64,000 nucleotides of DNA from assembly GCA_008638375.1 (NCBI GenBank), contig CM018032.1:34399751-34463750 (forward strand), given 5' to 3'. The notes under the pieces are model-generated. The model did not search any database. It saw only the letters and a list, made by a program, of their open reading frames with translations, and was not told the DNA's origin. Below, one piece after another: positions 1 through 10,461 of this stretch. Source of the DNA: Nyssa sinensis. Taxonomy: Eukaryota; Streptophyta; Magnoliopsida; Cornales; Nyssaceae. The position numbers and the translations under genes are program-made. Every line of letters starts with the position of its first letter. Positions within the stretch are counted from its first letter, which is position 1.

Positions 1-1640
1 TTAGTGATATAAGATTTGCATGCCAATTCATTGGGAGTGCAATGCATTTTTAATTTGAAAATAACCCAAAAAAAATATTTAACAAAAATTTTCTATTGAG
101 TGACAACTTAAACAAGATGTGGTAAAATAGTCATATTTTGCTTTATAAAAATCAAAACTGAGCTCTAATTTTTTTGTTGTAAAGTAAACTCAGAAATTTC
201 TAGTGATATAAGATTTGGATGCTAATTCATTGAGAGTAAATTGCAGTTTTAATTTGAAAATAGTCCAAAAATAATATTTAACAAAATTCTCTGTTGAGTG
301 ATAGCTTGAACATGCTGTGATAAAATGACACATCTTGCTCTACAAAAATCAAAACTGAGTACCAGCTTTTTTTGTTAGAAAGTAGATTCATAGAGATTTT
401 TAGTGAAATAAGATTTTCATTCTAATTCATTGGGAGAAGATTGTAGTTTTAATTTGAAAATAACCCAAAAATAATATTTAACAAAATTCTTTGTTAAATG
501 ATAGCTTGAACATATTATGGTAAAATGACCATATCTTGCTCTACAAAAATCAAAACTAAGTTCTATCTTTTTTTTGTTGGAAAGTAGACTCATAGAGATT
601 TTTAGTTATATAAGATTTGAATTTTAATTCATTAGAGAAGATTTCAATTTTAATTTGAAAATAACCCAAAAATAATATTTTAAAAAAATTATCTGTTGAG
701 TGACAACTTGAACATGCTGTGGTAAAATGGCCATATCTTATTTTACAACAATCAAAACTAAGCTCTGTTTTTTTTGTTGGAAAGTAGACTCATAGAGTTT
801 TTTTTAGTGATATAAGATTTGCATTCTAATTCATTGGAAGTAGATTGCACTTTTAGTTTGAAAACAACCAAAAACTATTTTTCAACAAAAATTCTCTATT
901 GAGTGATAGCTTGAACATGTTGTGATAAAATGGTCATATATTGCTCTACACAAATCTAAAGTGAGCTCCGTTTTTTTGTTAGAAAGTAAACTCATATAGC
1001 TTTCTAATGATATAATACTTGCATGCTAATTCATTGTGAGAAGGTTGCAACTTTAATTTAAAAGCAGCCAAAAAATATTATTTAACAAAAATTCTCTGTT
1101 GAAGCTGAGCTCTATTTTTTTTATTAGAATGTAAAGTCATAGAGATTTCTAGTCATGATATAAGATTTGCATACTAATTCGTTGAGAGTAGATTGTAGTT
1201 TTAATTTGAAATCAACCCAAAAATAAATATTTAACAAAAATTCTTCGTTGAATGACAACTTAAACATGCTGTGGTAAGATATTCATATCTTACTTTACAA
1301 AAATCGAAACCAAGCTCCGTAATTTTATTTTTTTTTAGAAAGTAGACTCATAGAGATTTCTAGTTATATAAGATTTGCATTCTAATTTATTGGGAGAAGA
1401 TTGTAGTTTTAGTTTGAAATACAACCCAAAAATATGATTAAACAAAAATTCACTGTTGAGTGATAGATTGGACATGATATCGTAAAATACTTATATATTG
1501 TTATACAAAAATCGAAACTGAATTCCGTTTTTTTTTTTGTTGGATACTAGGTTCATTGAAGTTTGTAATAATATAAGATTTACATGTTAATTCATTAAGT
1601 GCAAATTGAAGTTTTAATTTGAAAAATGTAATTTCCCAAC
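1..1640. repeat. Satellite array, ~200-bp unit, about eight copies
   Basis: Unit starts carrying variants of 'TAGTGATATAAGATTTGCAT' are visible at about 1, 201, 401, 602, 805, 1005, 1150, 1361 and 1566. The spacing is close to 200 bp. The 1005 to 1150 unit is about 55 bp short, because the 'gagtgacaacttgaacatg' middle segment is missing. Each unit also holds 'AGACTCATAGAG' and 'TTTAATTTGAAAATAACCC'. Copies differ at many sites, so this is an old array. It begins at the window edge and probably continues to the left. No coding frame is present. Confidence 0.9.
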
Positions 1641-1950
1641 AATTTTTATGCTAATTAATTAAAAATGTTTGAAAAATGTCTATTATGTGCTAATTAATAG
1701 TAACTAGTACGATGGTTAATATGACCTTGACATGTTAGTAATTGATATTCAATTCAATTATTTGATGAATTATTTTGTGTGCAATTGTCTTTTTTTAATT
1801 ATTTTGCCATTTTTTTTGTTTGAAAAAAATAAATAATTAATTAAATTAGTATATGAAAAAAAAATGAAGAAAAACTAACCAAGCAGGCCAAATGAGCTGG
1901 ATATGTGCGTGGACCACATGGATGAATGATAATATTTATCATTCTAAGGG

Positions 1951-1985
<35 letters not shown>

Positions 1986-1992
1986 TATAAAT
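1641..1992. other. AT-rich spacer with (TA)n(CA)n microsatellite
   Basis: No gene is seen. A TA-dinucleotide run passes into a CA-dinucleotide run at about 1951-1986, immediately left of the gypsy insertion site. The last five bases, TAAAT (1988-1992), are the left target-site duplication of the gypsy element. Confidence 0.8.
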
Positions 1993-2616
1993 TGATGCAT
2001 GCACTTTTCGGCTCGCAAGAAATCTGGGCTCTGCGACCTGTAAAACACTCAAAAAGGGGGGATCAAAGGGCCACCGGATTGGTTCCAGTGGTAGCCGCTC
2101 CGATGCTTAAGTAAGTAAACTGAATTGAAAAAACTGTAATGAAAGCCAAAGAATAAGCATGAAAGTAAAGCGTACCTTTAGGGTTTAATTTATAGGCCGT
2201 GGCTTTCCTAAGTTGATTAGGATTTGGAGCCATTAAAGTAGGGATTCGATCATCAGAAATAGCAGTTTCCTTGTTGGACATTGTATCAAAAATAGAGATA
2301 AATATATGTAGCAGTTTCCTTATTGAAGACTATTTCCTTATTTTCTGCTCGGCAGCCGTTAAGGCGGTGATGAGCTCTAGAGTGTTGCTCTAGAGTCCCG
2401 TGATCAACACCGTGAGCTTTATTTGGATATGTATCTGCTCTAGAGGCATGTGCTCGGCTTCTTTTGATCTTTTGGTCCACCTTAAATGGCCGAGCTCGAG
2501 CCATTGGCTGAGCGTGAGCTAAACTAGCCGAGCATGAGCTGAGCTAGCCGAGCGTGAGCTAGACTATAAACATACGTGTCGAGTGACAATTGGTCTTGCT
2601 CTTTTGTGGTATATCA
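1993..2616 (-). repeat. 3' LTR of gypsy element 1
   Basis: It begins TGATGC on the plus strand and ends TATATCA, so it is TG...CA bounded in the element direction. It matches 12901-13524 along its whole length. A TATA-like 'CCTATAAATTAAACC' is read on the minus strand near 2190-2206. Short 'CTAGCCGAGC(A/G)TGAGCT' repeats lie near 2520-2565. Confidence 0.95.
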
Positions 2617-2635
2617 GTTACTCCCCCTCCAAGTC
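2617..2635 (-). other. Polypurine tract of gypsy element 1
   Basis: Immediately inside the 3' LTR, the minus strand reads GGACTTGGAGGGGGAGTAAC next to the LTR start TGATATACC. A purine-rich run abutting the 3' LTR is where plus-strand DNA synthesis is primed in LTR retroelements. Confidence 0.75.
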
Positions 2636-2721
2636 CTAGTTCGATGTCAACGAGCAACGAGGGCTAGGTCATTTTGGAGAGTTATACGTCCTATCTGTTC
2701 GTTTTTTAAGGCGACTGTTTG

Positions 2722-2830
2722 TGCGTCATTTATTATGCAGCCGATGGTTAGGTTTTTCAAAGCCATCATTGTACTTAATCGTCATGGCAGTTCGGCTTTG
2801 TGGGCCCATTCTGATACTGCCCTTATAAAT
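2722..2830 (+). promoter_or_regulatory. Promoter-like block of antisense gene 1
   Basis: The 20-bp block TGCGTCATTTATTATGCAGC (2722-2741) lies about 102 bp upstream of a TATA box, TATAAAT (2824-2830). The first ATG of antisense gene 1 follows at 3013. The same block, with one mismatch, stands 101 bp upstream of the TATA box of antisense gene 2 (5614-5723). That the two blocks are functional promoters is inference. Confidence 0.55.
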
Positions 2831-3012
2831 AAAGGGAGAGATTTGAAATGACCTTTTTCCCGTCATTTTCACTGTGCCAGAAGATTTTTCCACCATTGTT
2901 GGGTTATGCGACCTTGCAGTTTGAAGAATACTGTTTGTCTGAGGCTCTGGTTTAGAACAGGTTCGACCGATCTTCCTTCTCTTTTCCTTATTTCTCTTTT
3001 AGTTTGAGAGTA

Positions 3013-4941
3013 ATGTCTACTCCTTCTGAATCTTCCAGTACTAGTGAGGGCGTAGGGAACCCCTCGGAGGCGGCTATGCTGTCTCATGTAGAGAATGTAG
3101 ATGGTCTTATCGCCGAGGATATTGGGGATAGGTCTGTTGGGCCTCCCCATAGTCCTGAGACTAGGATAGTTGATGCCTTTATAGAACCCCGAGACAGGGC
3201 TGGGGAAGACTCTGGTAGGTCTTCCCATAGAGAAGAAGGCGAGAGTGCTGTTACCTAGAGGTTGTTAGACGAGTGGAGGGTGAAGTACAATTTCTCCCTA
3301 AATGTTACATGTAGGGTACCGGGCCCACTGGATCGTCCTCATGACGTTGAATCTAGGGAGATCTGTGTTTATCTTGCCTGGTTTGAGATGGGTTTAAGGC
3401 TTCCATTGCCTGATTTAGTTAGATAGTTCTTTTATTGGTTCAGACACTGTCCTGCCGACCTTAACCTTAATAGTTGGCGACACCTTTTAGGGTTTATAGT
3501 GTTAGGGCACCAGAATAGTGTAGATGTATCTGTAGATCTGATCCGTAGTAACATGGATCTGAAGTATATGAAGTCGGAGGGCCTTTTTTATATGTCGTTT
3601 GAGAAGGGGTTCCGACCTCTGTCCTCTGTACCCTCTTCTAATAAAACATGGAAGAAGTGGTCCTTTTTTATTGGAGGAGGATGGGAGCGTGAAGACTTCC
3701 AAGATCATGTCTCGACATTCCCTCATATCACGGGTCATAAGGGTGAGGCTTATTTTCCCTAGGTTGTTTTAGCTTTGTTGTGTCTTCCGAGCTGATGAAC
3801 TGAAATGCTATTTCCTGTTTATATGCAATCAGGAGTGTTTGGAGGAAGTTTGAGTTTACTACCGAGCTCCAAGATCAGTATCGTAAGCTTCTTTCGACTC
3901 CTGACCGAGCTCATACCATCATTTTCACTCCGGATAATCTGATGGCTGCCAACACTCGTACTGATGCACTCAGAAGAAGGCTAACATCGAGGTGGACAGA
4001 GGCGGAAGCATAATCGGTGGGGGAGGCTTCCTCCTAACTTGAGCCCGAGCCTCCACTTCAAGTAAAAAAGAGGAGGTTGATTTCTGGCTCTCTCGAACCA
4101 ACTCCAACGGAAGGTGAGAAGGAAGCCGAACCTGCTGTTCCGATCTCGGTAGTTCCCCCTGCCCCTTCCATTCCAAGCAAGCGAGCTAGGAAGGGGAAGG
4201 CGTCTGCTGCTCCTTCCAACCATTTGATGAGCTGGACTATCAGATTGCCAAGAAGGCCTTTGACCAAATCTGGTCTAAGGGCCCTCATCGGTATACGGGG
4301 GGATAACCCTACGAAACTGATGAATGAGATGATGAATCTCCAAATGAAGGTAACTTCTGAAGCCTTTTCTTGTCCTAATTTTATTTGTTCATGCATTTGG
4401 CTTAACCTGTTTGCTTTATGTTGTGCAGAGTATGCATAGTTTGGCTGCTCTGATGGTGACGCCTCTGAGTTTTGAGAAGGCTGAAAAGCTGAAGGCCGAG
4501 CTGGATGAAGTAAGGCTGGAGCTTGGAATGGCTCAGTCTAAGGCTCATGCTGCCGAGGAGAGTCTGAAAGAGGCTGGCAACAACCTGGCTATTCTGGAGT
4601 TTGAGAGGGACCTTTATGCTCGGCAGGCTGAAGGGCTTCGGAGAGAGATACTTGACCTTCGAAGCTCCTTCAATCAGAGGCTTCAGGAGGCAGTCGATCA
4701 TGCCAAGACTGAGACTGAGACTGAGACGGAAATGAGGGAGGAAGTTGATAAGATGGGTGACGAGCTGATCCGGTTCGGCTTTGAGAACTTCCAATCTAGA
4801 TTTCTCGCTAGGTTTCCAGATTTTGACATATCGTCAATTGTGGCTCCTGGAGCTGCTTCTCCCGATGTTGCCCCGAGCAAAGAGGCCATGGCCACCGACC
4901 TTCCTTCAGCAGAGGATCCTGGCCCTTCTGATAAGGCTTAA
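3013..4941 (+). pseudogene. Antisense gene 1 of the Tat element ('putative gypsy type transposon' family), broken
   Basis: This gene runs opposite to gag-pol, between integrase and the 3' LTR. Exon 1 is about 3013-3762. It contains 'MGLRLPLPDLV' and, a little further on, 'NSWRHLLGFIVL', which fit the plant 'putative gypsy type transposon' domain (Pfam PF04195, from memory). Exon 2 is about 3834-4349. Exon 3 is 4429-4941 and reads as a long Glu/Lys/Ala-rich coiled coil ('KAEKLKAELDEVRLEL') with an acidic tail. The 4350-4428 intron is clean GT...AG and keeps frame; the 3763-3832 intron is GT...AG but its phase does not fit exactly. In-frame stops at 3256, 3424, 3760, 4011 and 4035 make it a pseudogene. 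Such extra genes are known from Tat elements; their function is unknown. Confidence 0.75.
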
Positions 4942-5613
4942 TGCTTCATCAACTTCACCCATTCTTTTGTTTAGCCAATTTTTAATGTACTAAGTCACAT
5001 TTATCAATAAGATTGTCTTTTCTTCAGATCTTTCTTGTGTCCTTGCTTTTTGCTAATTTTGTTGTAAGTAATGCTGCTCTAAACCCATTGTATGTCAGAT
5101 CAGCTCTTTAACAGTTAACAGTTGCCTTCCGAGCTATAGTACTTGCGATAAAACAGTGATTGAAGATTAACTCTGACTGTCTCATCATCTTAGAATAAGA
5201 TAGGAAGGCAAATATAATTAGATGAGTAGGGATCCGATATTCATCTCGTATCACATAGAGTGGAAGCAAACTCTGAAGAATTCCGAAGCAGATTGTTCTG
5301 AACCAAAGACTTGTAAAAATAATTGGGTGTCTTGTGACCATCACTTTGATGATCAAAACTTCTGTTTCTTAAGTCTCCAAGACCAGAACTGGGATACATT
5401 AGAGCTGTTGGTCTTTTGTTATACACGTGGCCCGTCAAGAGTCAGTGGAATAGATAAGACTGGAAGGTCTGTATATCAGATAGGAGGCCTGCATATTAAA
5501 ATGGACCAAACTCTGCTTATTTCATCATCTTAGAAGCTTCAGCGCTTAACTAAGGCTGTATGTTTGGGGAAACTCTACATCCTGTCTTTTGGTATTCTGA
5601 GAAAATGGTTTAA
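4942..5613. other. Non-coding spacer between the two antisense genes
   Basis: It starts with a likely polyadenylation region ('TCAATAAGATTG' near 5005). Decayed copies of the downstream minisatellite motif ('GGACCAAACTCTG' near 5503) are scattered in it. No convincing gene is seen. Confidence 0.6.
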
Positions 5614-5723
5614 TGCGTCATTTATTATACAGCTGTCTTCTGAGTTTTTTGAGGCCAACCTTTCTCTGAACCGTTGCGACAGTCCAGATGGATGGATTTT
5701 GGACTTCAAGGGTCTATATATAT
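5614..5723 (+). promoter_or_regulatory. Promoter-like block of antisense gene 2
   Basis: TGCGTCATTTATTATACAGC (5614-5633) is 19/20 identical to the block at 2722-2741. A TATA box, TATATATAT, follows at 5715-5723, and the presumed ATG is at 5800. The block-to-TATA distance is 101 bp here against about 102 bp upstream of gene 1. The similarity suggests duplication of one promoter within the element; this is inference. Confidence 0.55.
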
Positions 5724-5799
5724 GAGAGAGGGGCATGCTGATGCGCCTTAATCTTTTTGCTTCTTGCTTCCAAACTATTTTCCCATCGGAGGGAATCGA

Positions 5800-6520
5800 A
5801 TGTCTTTAGAAGCTGCTGTTTGTTTGGAGATGACTGACGATCTTTAGTCCGAGTTGGGAATGATTAAGTTGTGGCCGAGAATTATCCACCTCTTTGATTC
5901 AGTCTCCAAAGAAGGATTAAAGGAGGCGAAGATCTCCTTATCCGTCTTAGCATCCGATCGAGATCTCTCCGTTTGGAGGTGGGCCCTCCTTAATTCAACC
6001 GAGGCCTGGAGTATTGGTGATGAAGATGAAGGTGGGATGCCTCCTCTCCTTTGTGTCTTGGCAGGGACCCTTGCTCGAGCCAGGTTGGGTGTCATGCCGA
6101 ATTTGAGGAAAACAAAGGTGGAGAATGGAGGTTTCCTAAGACCCAGTGCCCTCATCCTCCGTTGGTATTGATGCCAGTGACAGTGATGATGAAATGGCCT
6201 GGGTACGATACAGATTGGGGTTCAGGGTTCCTTCCTTTCAAATGGAAGCCGGTGACGGCGGTAATGGTGGTTTGGAACTCTGGCCCCTTTCCCTTGTACC
6301 GGAAAGATTCGAGGAGGAAAGCCAAGCTGTTGCAAAACAAAACGATGTCTTGCCTGAAATTGTTGTAGCTTCTGTGTATTTTGTTTCCTTTCCAGTCTTC
6401 TTGTACCGATGTAACCTTTATGAATTGTTAATAAAATTTGATCCCTTTTCTTTAAGTCTGATGTTCCTTTTGATTGGATGTGCTCTTTTGGAGTTAAAAC
6501 ACCTTTCCGAGCCCCGTTGA
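5800..6520 (+). pseudogene. Antisense gene 2 of the Tat element, unknown product, broken
   Basis: The frame from ATG 5800 runs to the stop at 6169-6171 with one internal stop (TAG at 5845). It then appears to continue in another frame as an acidic C-terminal part containing 'DASDSDDEMAWVRYRLGF' (about 6167-6364), which implies a frameshift near 6150. An AATAAA-like signal ('GTTAATAAAATTTG') lies near 6426-6440. I do not recognise a domain. The promoter-like block, TATA box, coherent frame and poly(A)-like end argue that it was once a transcribed gene on the strand opposite to pol. A chance frame remains possible. Confidence 0.45.
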
Positions 6521-6833
6521 TAACCACTTTTCACCAATAGTTCTGTTTGTATACTCTAGGAGTAGACCAAAGAAACATAACACTTGTGGTTTGAACTGAA
6601 GTGCTTTGAGATGCTACAGATGCTAAGGCAACTTGGAACTGTAGTGCTCTCGCTTTGGTAGTTCATAAGCCAAGTAGTCTAAGAATCAGCTCTGAGGGTC
6701 TGCCGATCTAGGAAACTTGTGTAAATAATAAGAATTGGAAAGTAGTTGTAGATATCAGAACTTGATGCCTTTAAACGGATTGAATCATCAGGTCTGAATA
6801 CTTGTTGGGCCAGATTATGAGGTCTGTACTTTT
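6521..6833. other. Non-coding spacer in the 3' region of gypsy element 1
   Basis: No gene is seen. The end of the stretch (about 6790-6833) already shows decayed forms of the 34-bp repeat that follows. Confidence 0.6.
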
Positions 6834-7070
6834 AGAGATGGACCAGACTCTGAAGGTTTGTGCATTTAGAGATGGACCAAACTCTGAAGGTCTGTGCATT
6901 TAGAGATGGACCAGACTCTGAAGTTCTGTGCATTAGAGATGGACCAGACTCTGAAGGTCTGTGCATTTAGAGATGGACTAGACTCTGAAGGTCTGTGCAT
7001 TTAGAGATGGACCAGACTCTGAAGGTCTGTGCATTTAGAGATGGACCAGACTCTGAAGGTTTGTGCATTT
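6834..7070. repeat. 34-bp minisatellite, seven units
   Basis: Units start at 6834, 6868, 6902, 6935, 6969, 7003 and 7037, each containing 'AGATGGACCAGACTCTGAAG' followed by 'GTCTGTGCATTT'. One unit is 33 bp. The array abuts the end of integrase. Tandem repeats in the region between pol and the 3' LTR are known from plant Tat-type elements and can seed satellites. Confidence 0.95.
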
Positions 7071-7114
7071 AAAGATTAACACTTTGTAGAGGTATTAAGA
7101 AGAAGGAAAAACCT

Positions 7115-8260
7115 TTATTGATAATACTTCTGTAAATGTTCTACATTCCTAGGTCTAGGAATAGATTTCCCAGCCATGTCCTTTAGCCAGTAAGTGGTAG
7201 GCCTAACAACCTTTGTCACTCTGTAGGGGCCTTCCCAGTTGGGTGACAACTTTCCCATAGTGGGATCCTTGGTGTTTGGAAAAGCTCTTCTTAAGACAAG
7301 GTCTCCAACTTGAAAGCTGACCGTCCTGAGCCTTACTTTGGAGTTATTGACCATTCTCTGCTGATAGGCTTCCATCCTGATTGTGGCTTGATCCCTTTTT
7401 TCTTCAAGCAAATCCAAATTTTCTGCCAGCTGCTAATCATTGGACTCTTGTTCGAAGATTTCAGTCCTTAAAGTTGGCATACTAATCTCCACCGGGATTA
7501 CTGCTTCTGTACCATAGGCCAGTGAGAAGGGAGTTTCAGAGGTGGGAGTTCTTCTGGTTGTTCTGTAGGCCCAAAGAACCCCAAGAAGTTCCTCTGCCCA
7601 CTTTTCTTTGGCCTGCTCCAACTTTTTCTTTAATGCATCAAGGATTGTTCGGTTGGTGACCTCTGCTTTGCCCATTTGCTTGTGGACTGGCCTGGAGAGG
7701 CAAAATGTTGTCTGATGTTGAGATTTTCACAAAATTTCTTGAAGACTTTACCTAGTGAACTGCATCCCATTATTAGAGATGATTACGCGTGGTATCCCGA
7801 ACCTGCAGACAATGTTCTTCCAGGTGAAAGTTTTCAACTTCCTTCTCAGTGATATGTGTTAGAGGTTCAGCTTCAGCCCATTTAGAGAAGTAGTCAATGG
7901 CTACCAAAAGATATTTCTTGTTTGGTGGGGCTTTGGGTAATGGGCCCATAATGTCTATCCCTCACTGAGCAAAGGGCCAAGGACTAGTAATTAGGATGAG
8001 CTCGTGATGGGGCTGGTGTTGATATGGAGCAAACCTTTGGCATTTGTCGCACTTTTGGACATACTTCTTAGCCTGCTTCAACATACTAGGCCAGTAATAG
8101 CCTTATGTTAGAGCTCGGTGAGTTATTGTTCTGCCCCCATTATGGTTCCCACAAATTCTTTCGTGTATTTCAATCAAGACATATTGAGATTCTTCTGAAG
8201 CTAAGCATTTCAACAGGGGCTGAGAGTAAGACCTTCTATAGAGCTTATTGTTCAGGATCA
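7115..8260 (-). pseudogene. Integrase of gypsy element 1, broken
   Basis: Read on the minus strand from about 8260 down: a zinc-finger region ('CDKCQRFAPYQHQP' near 8055-8015), a catalytic core starting 'DIMGPLPKAPPNKKYLL' near 7950, the core end with 'KAEVTNRTIL' (7433-7675) and a C-terminal GPY/F-type domain ('LSPNWEGPYRVTKV') ending at 7115. The second catalytic aspartate appears lost: the region near 7775 reads 'VIISNNGMQF', where the family has S-D-N-G. Several in-frame stops and at least one frameshift break the frame. In life it would join the cDNA to chromosomal DNA in the nucleus. This copy cannot work. Confidence 0.85.
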
Positions 8261-8453
8261 GGTACCGAGTTGCTCTGATTCGGATTCTCCTTACTTTGTT
8301 TTTATCTTCTGGGAGGAGCCCTGATTCCAGGTACTAGAGGATTAGGATCATCCAATTCTGGGGCTGTTCAGCAATTTGGGCAACTTGGGCTTCTTCTATG
8401 CTGGGTCTTGGTTGGTAAGAAATTTTTACTACAGAGTTTCCCTCTGGCTTTAG

Positions 8454-8829
8454 GTGGGATGCCATGTTTGCCAAAGCATCTGCTTTGCAGTTTTGGCTTC
8501 TTTCTATTTTCTGGATAGAGAACGTCTAGAAGGAGTGCTTCAAGGAGTTCACTAGTTCAGAATACCGAAGCATCCTATCGTCTTTAATGGAGAATTCTCC
8601 CAGGACTTGGCTTACCACCAACTGGGAATCTGAGAAGACCTCAAGGTTTTGAACCTCGCATTCCAGAGCCAACTTCATGCCTAGGATTAGGGCTTTCGTA
8701 TTCTGCTTCATTGTTGGAAGCTCTGAATCCCAAGCTAACTGCTTTTTCTAATAAGAGCCCGTCAGGGGACTGCAATACCAGGCCCACTCCAGAACCCTGA
8801 TCGGTTGATGACCCATCAATATAGAGCTA
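8454..8829 (-). pseudogene. Second (Tat-type) RNase H of gypsy element 1, broken
   Basis: Directly after the RT-RNase H frame, separated by TAG at 8827-8829, the minus strand encodes 'LYIDGSSTDQGSGVGLVL', then 'NNEAEYE' and, after a one-base shift near 8700, 'LEVFSDSQLVVSQV'. These are the D...E...D motifs of a ribonuclease H fold. A second RNase H downstream of the first is a known Tat trait. 'KADALANMASHLKP' follows to about 8454, past another stop at 8526-8528. The nonsense codon and frameshift mean no product is made from this copy. Confidence 0.8.
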
Positions 8830-10374
8830 CCATGTCCCTGAAGTTTCAAAGAGTTGTGCCTTGTCTTGAAGTGCCTGGGTGAACTCAGCAACGAAATCTG
8901 CCAAGGCTTGTCCCTTGATGGAGTTTCGTGGTACATATGATATGTCAAATTCTCCTAACTCCATAGACCACTTTACTAATCTTCTTGAAACCTCAGGCTT
9001 CCTTAATATCGACCTCAGGGGATAGGCGGTTGGGACTTCAATTGGATGGGCTTGGAAATAAGGTCGGAGTTTCCGAGATGATATTACCAAAGTGAAAGCC
9101 AACTTCTCAACCTCTGGGTATCTCTTTTCTGTGTCAAGCAATGCCCTACTGACGTAGAATATGGGCCTCTGGACTCCCCTATCCTGTCTGACTAGTGCAG
9201 AGCTAACCGCGTTCTCAGAGACTACAAGGTAGAGGAGTAGTTTTTCCCCTTGGACTGGTTTTGACAAGAGCTCTGGGGAGGCAAGGTATTCCTTCAGTTC
9301 TTGAAAAGCTTTCTCACATTCTTCTATCCATCGTAAAGCTTTGTTACCCTTTAAAGCTCTGAAGAAGGGTAGACAATGATCGGTGGACTTGGAAATAAAC
9401 CTGCTCAGTGCTGCGATTCTACCATTTAATGTCTGAATGTCTTTTTTGGTTTTTGGTGATTCCAGTCCAATCAGAGCTCGGATCTGAGTGGGGTCTGCCT
9501 CGATACCCCTCTGAGAGATAATGTATCCTAAGAATTTTCCCTTCGTCACCCTGAAGGTATATTTTGAGGGATTGAGCTTCATCTTGTGCTGTCTTAGGAT
9601 ATCGAAGGTCTGGGATAAGTGCTGGAGATGGCTACCTTTCTGCAAACTTTTGACCAGCATGTCATCAATGTACACCTCCATGGTATTGCCGAACAGTGAA
9701 CTGAACATCTTGTTGACCAACCGCTGGTATGTGGCCCCAGAATTCTTCAAACCGAATGGCATTACTCTGTAGCAATAGAGACCTCGTTCGGTTATGAAGG
9801 ATGTCTTCTCTTGGTCTAGAGGGTACATCTGGATTTGGTTATACCCAGAATATGCATCCATAAAACTCATGAGTTCGTGCCCTGCAATAGCGTCAACCAG
9901 CTGGTCTATCCTTGGTAGTAGAAAGCTATCTTTGGGGCAAGCTTTATTGAGGTCTGTATAGTCAACGCAGACTCTCCACTTGCCATTTTTCTTTTTGACC
10001 AGAACGGTATTGGCCAGCCAATCTGGGTAGAATACTTCACGTATCATCTTGGCTTCAAGCAGCCTCTGGACCTCCTCGTTTATGATCTGATGCCGCTCTG
10101 GAGCTAGCGGCCTTCTTTTTTGTCTCACTGATGGGTGGTCTGGATCTACCATTAGTTTGTGAGTTATGAGGTTTGGATCTATACCTTCCATATCTTTGGT
10201 TTCCCATGCAAATACAGAGAGGTTGTCTTTCAGGAATCTTATTATCTCCTTTTGCTCGGCATGTGTCAGGTCTGGACCAATGTATAAATAGTGCCCCTCT
10301 GATTCTAAGCTGACTAATACTTTGATGGGCTCCCCAATGGGTTTGGCCCTGCTGTCCCGTCCTCTTGGGCTCAA
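8827..10374 (-). CDS. Reverse transcriptase-RNase H region of gypsy element 1
   Basis: Open frame of 515 codons. RT motifs by residue: 'WRVCVDYTDLNKACPKDSF' (133-151), 'FMDAYSGYNQI' (171-181), 'RVMPFGLKNSGATYQ' (203-217) and the catalytic 'YIDDML' (235-240). The first RNase H domain follows from about residue 345 ('LLLYLVVSENAVSSALVRQD'). It copies element RNA into cDNA and degrades the RNA strand. The start used here is only the first Met after an upstream stop; the natural product is a polyprotein with protease ahead and integrase behind. The catalytic aspartates are present, but the polyprotein context is broken on both sides, so I treat it as a fossil. Confidence 0.9.
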   Translation of the reverse strand: MSPRGRDSRAKPIGEPIKVLVSLESEGHYLYIGPDLTHAEQKEIIRFLKDNLSVFAWETKDMEGIDPNLITHKLMVDPDHPSVRQKRRPLAPERHQIINEEVQRLLEAKMIREVFYPDWLANTVLVKKKNGKWRVCVDYTDLNKACPKDSFLLPRIDQLVDAIAGHELMSFMDAYSGYNQIQMYPLDQEKTSFITERGLYCYRVMPFGLKNSGATYQRLVNKMFSSLFGNTMEVYIDDMLVKSLQKGSHLQHLSQTFDILRQHKMKLNPSKYTFRVTKGKFLGYIISQRGIEADPTQIRALIGLESPKTKKDIQTLNGRIAALSRFISKSTDHCLPFFRALKGNKALRWIEECEKAFQELKEYLASPELLSKPVQGEKLLLYLVVSENAVSSALVRQDRGVQRPIFYVSRALLDTEKRYPEVEKLAFTLVISSRKLRPYFQAHPIEVPTAYPLRSILRKPEVSRRLVKWSMELGEFDISYVPRNSIKGQALADFVAEFTQALQDKAQLFETSGTW

Positions 10375-10461
10375 GGGTTCCTCAATTTTGGAAGGGCAAC
10401 CTTTCTTCTCGGGATTGTGGGAGAGAATTGGATCTGCACAGTCCTGAGCATACTGTAATTA

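Noticed and set aside
1926..2114. Small plus-strand frame across the left LTR boundary
   Set aside because: It is made of a TA/CA microsatellite and the first part of the LTR; not a gene.
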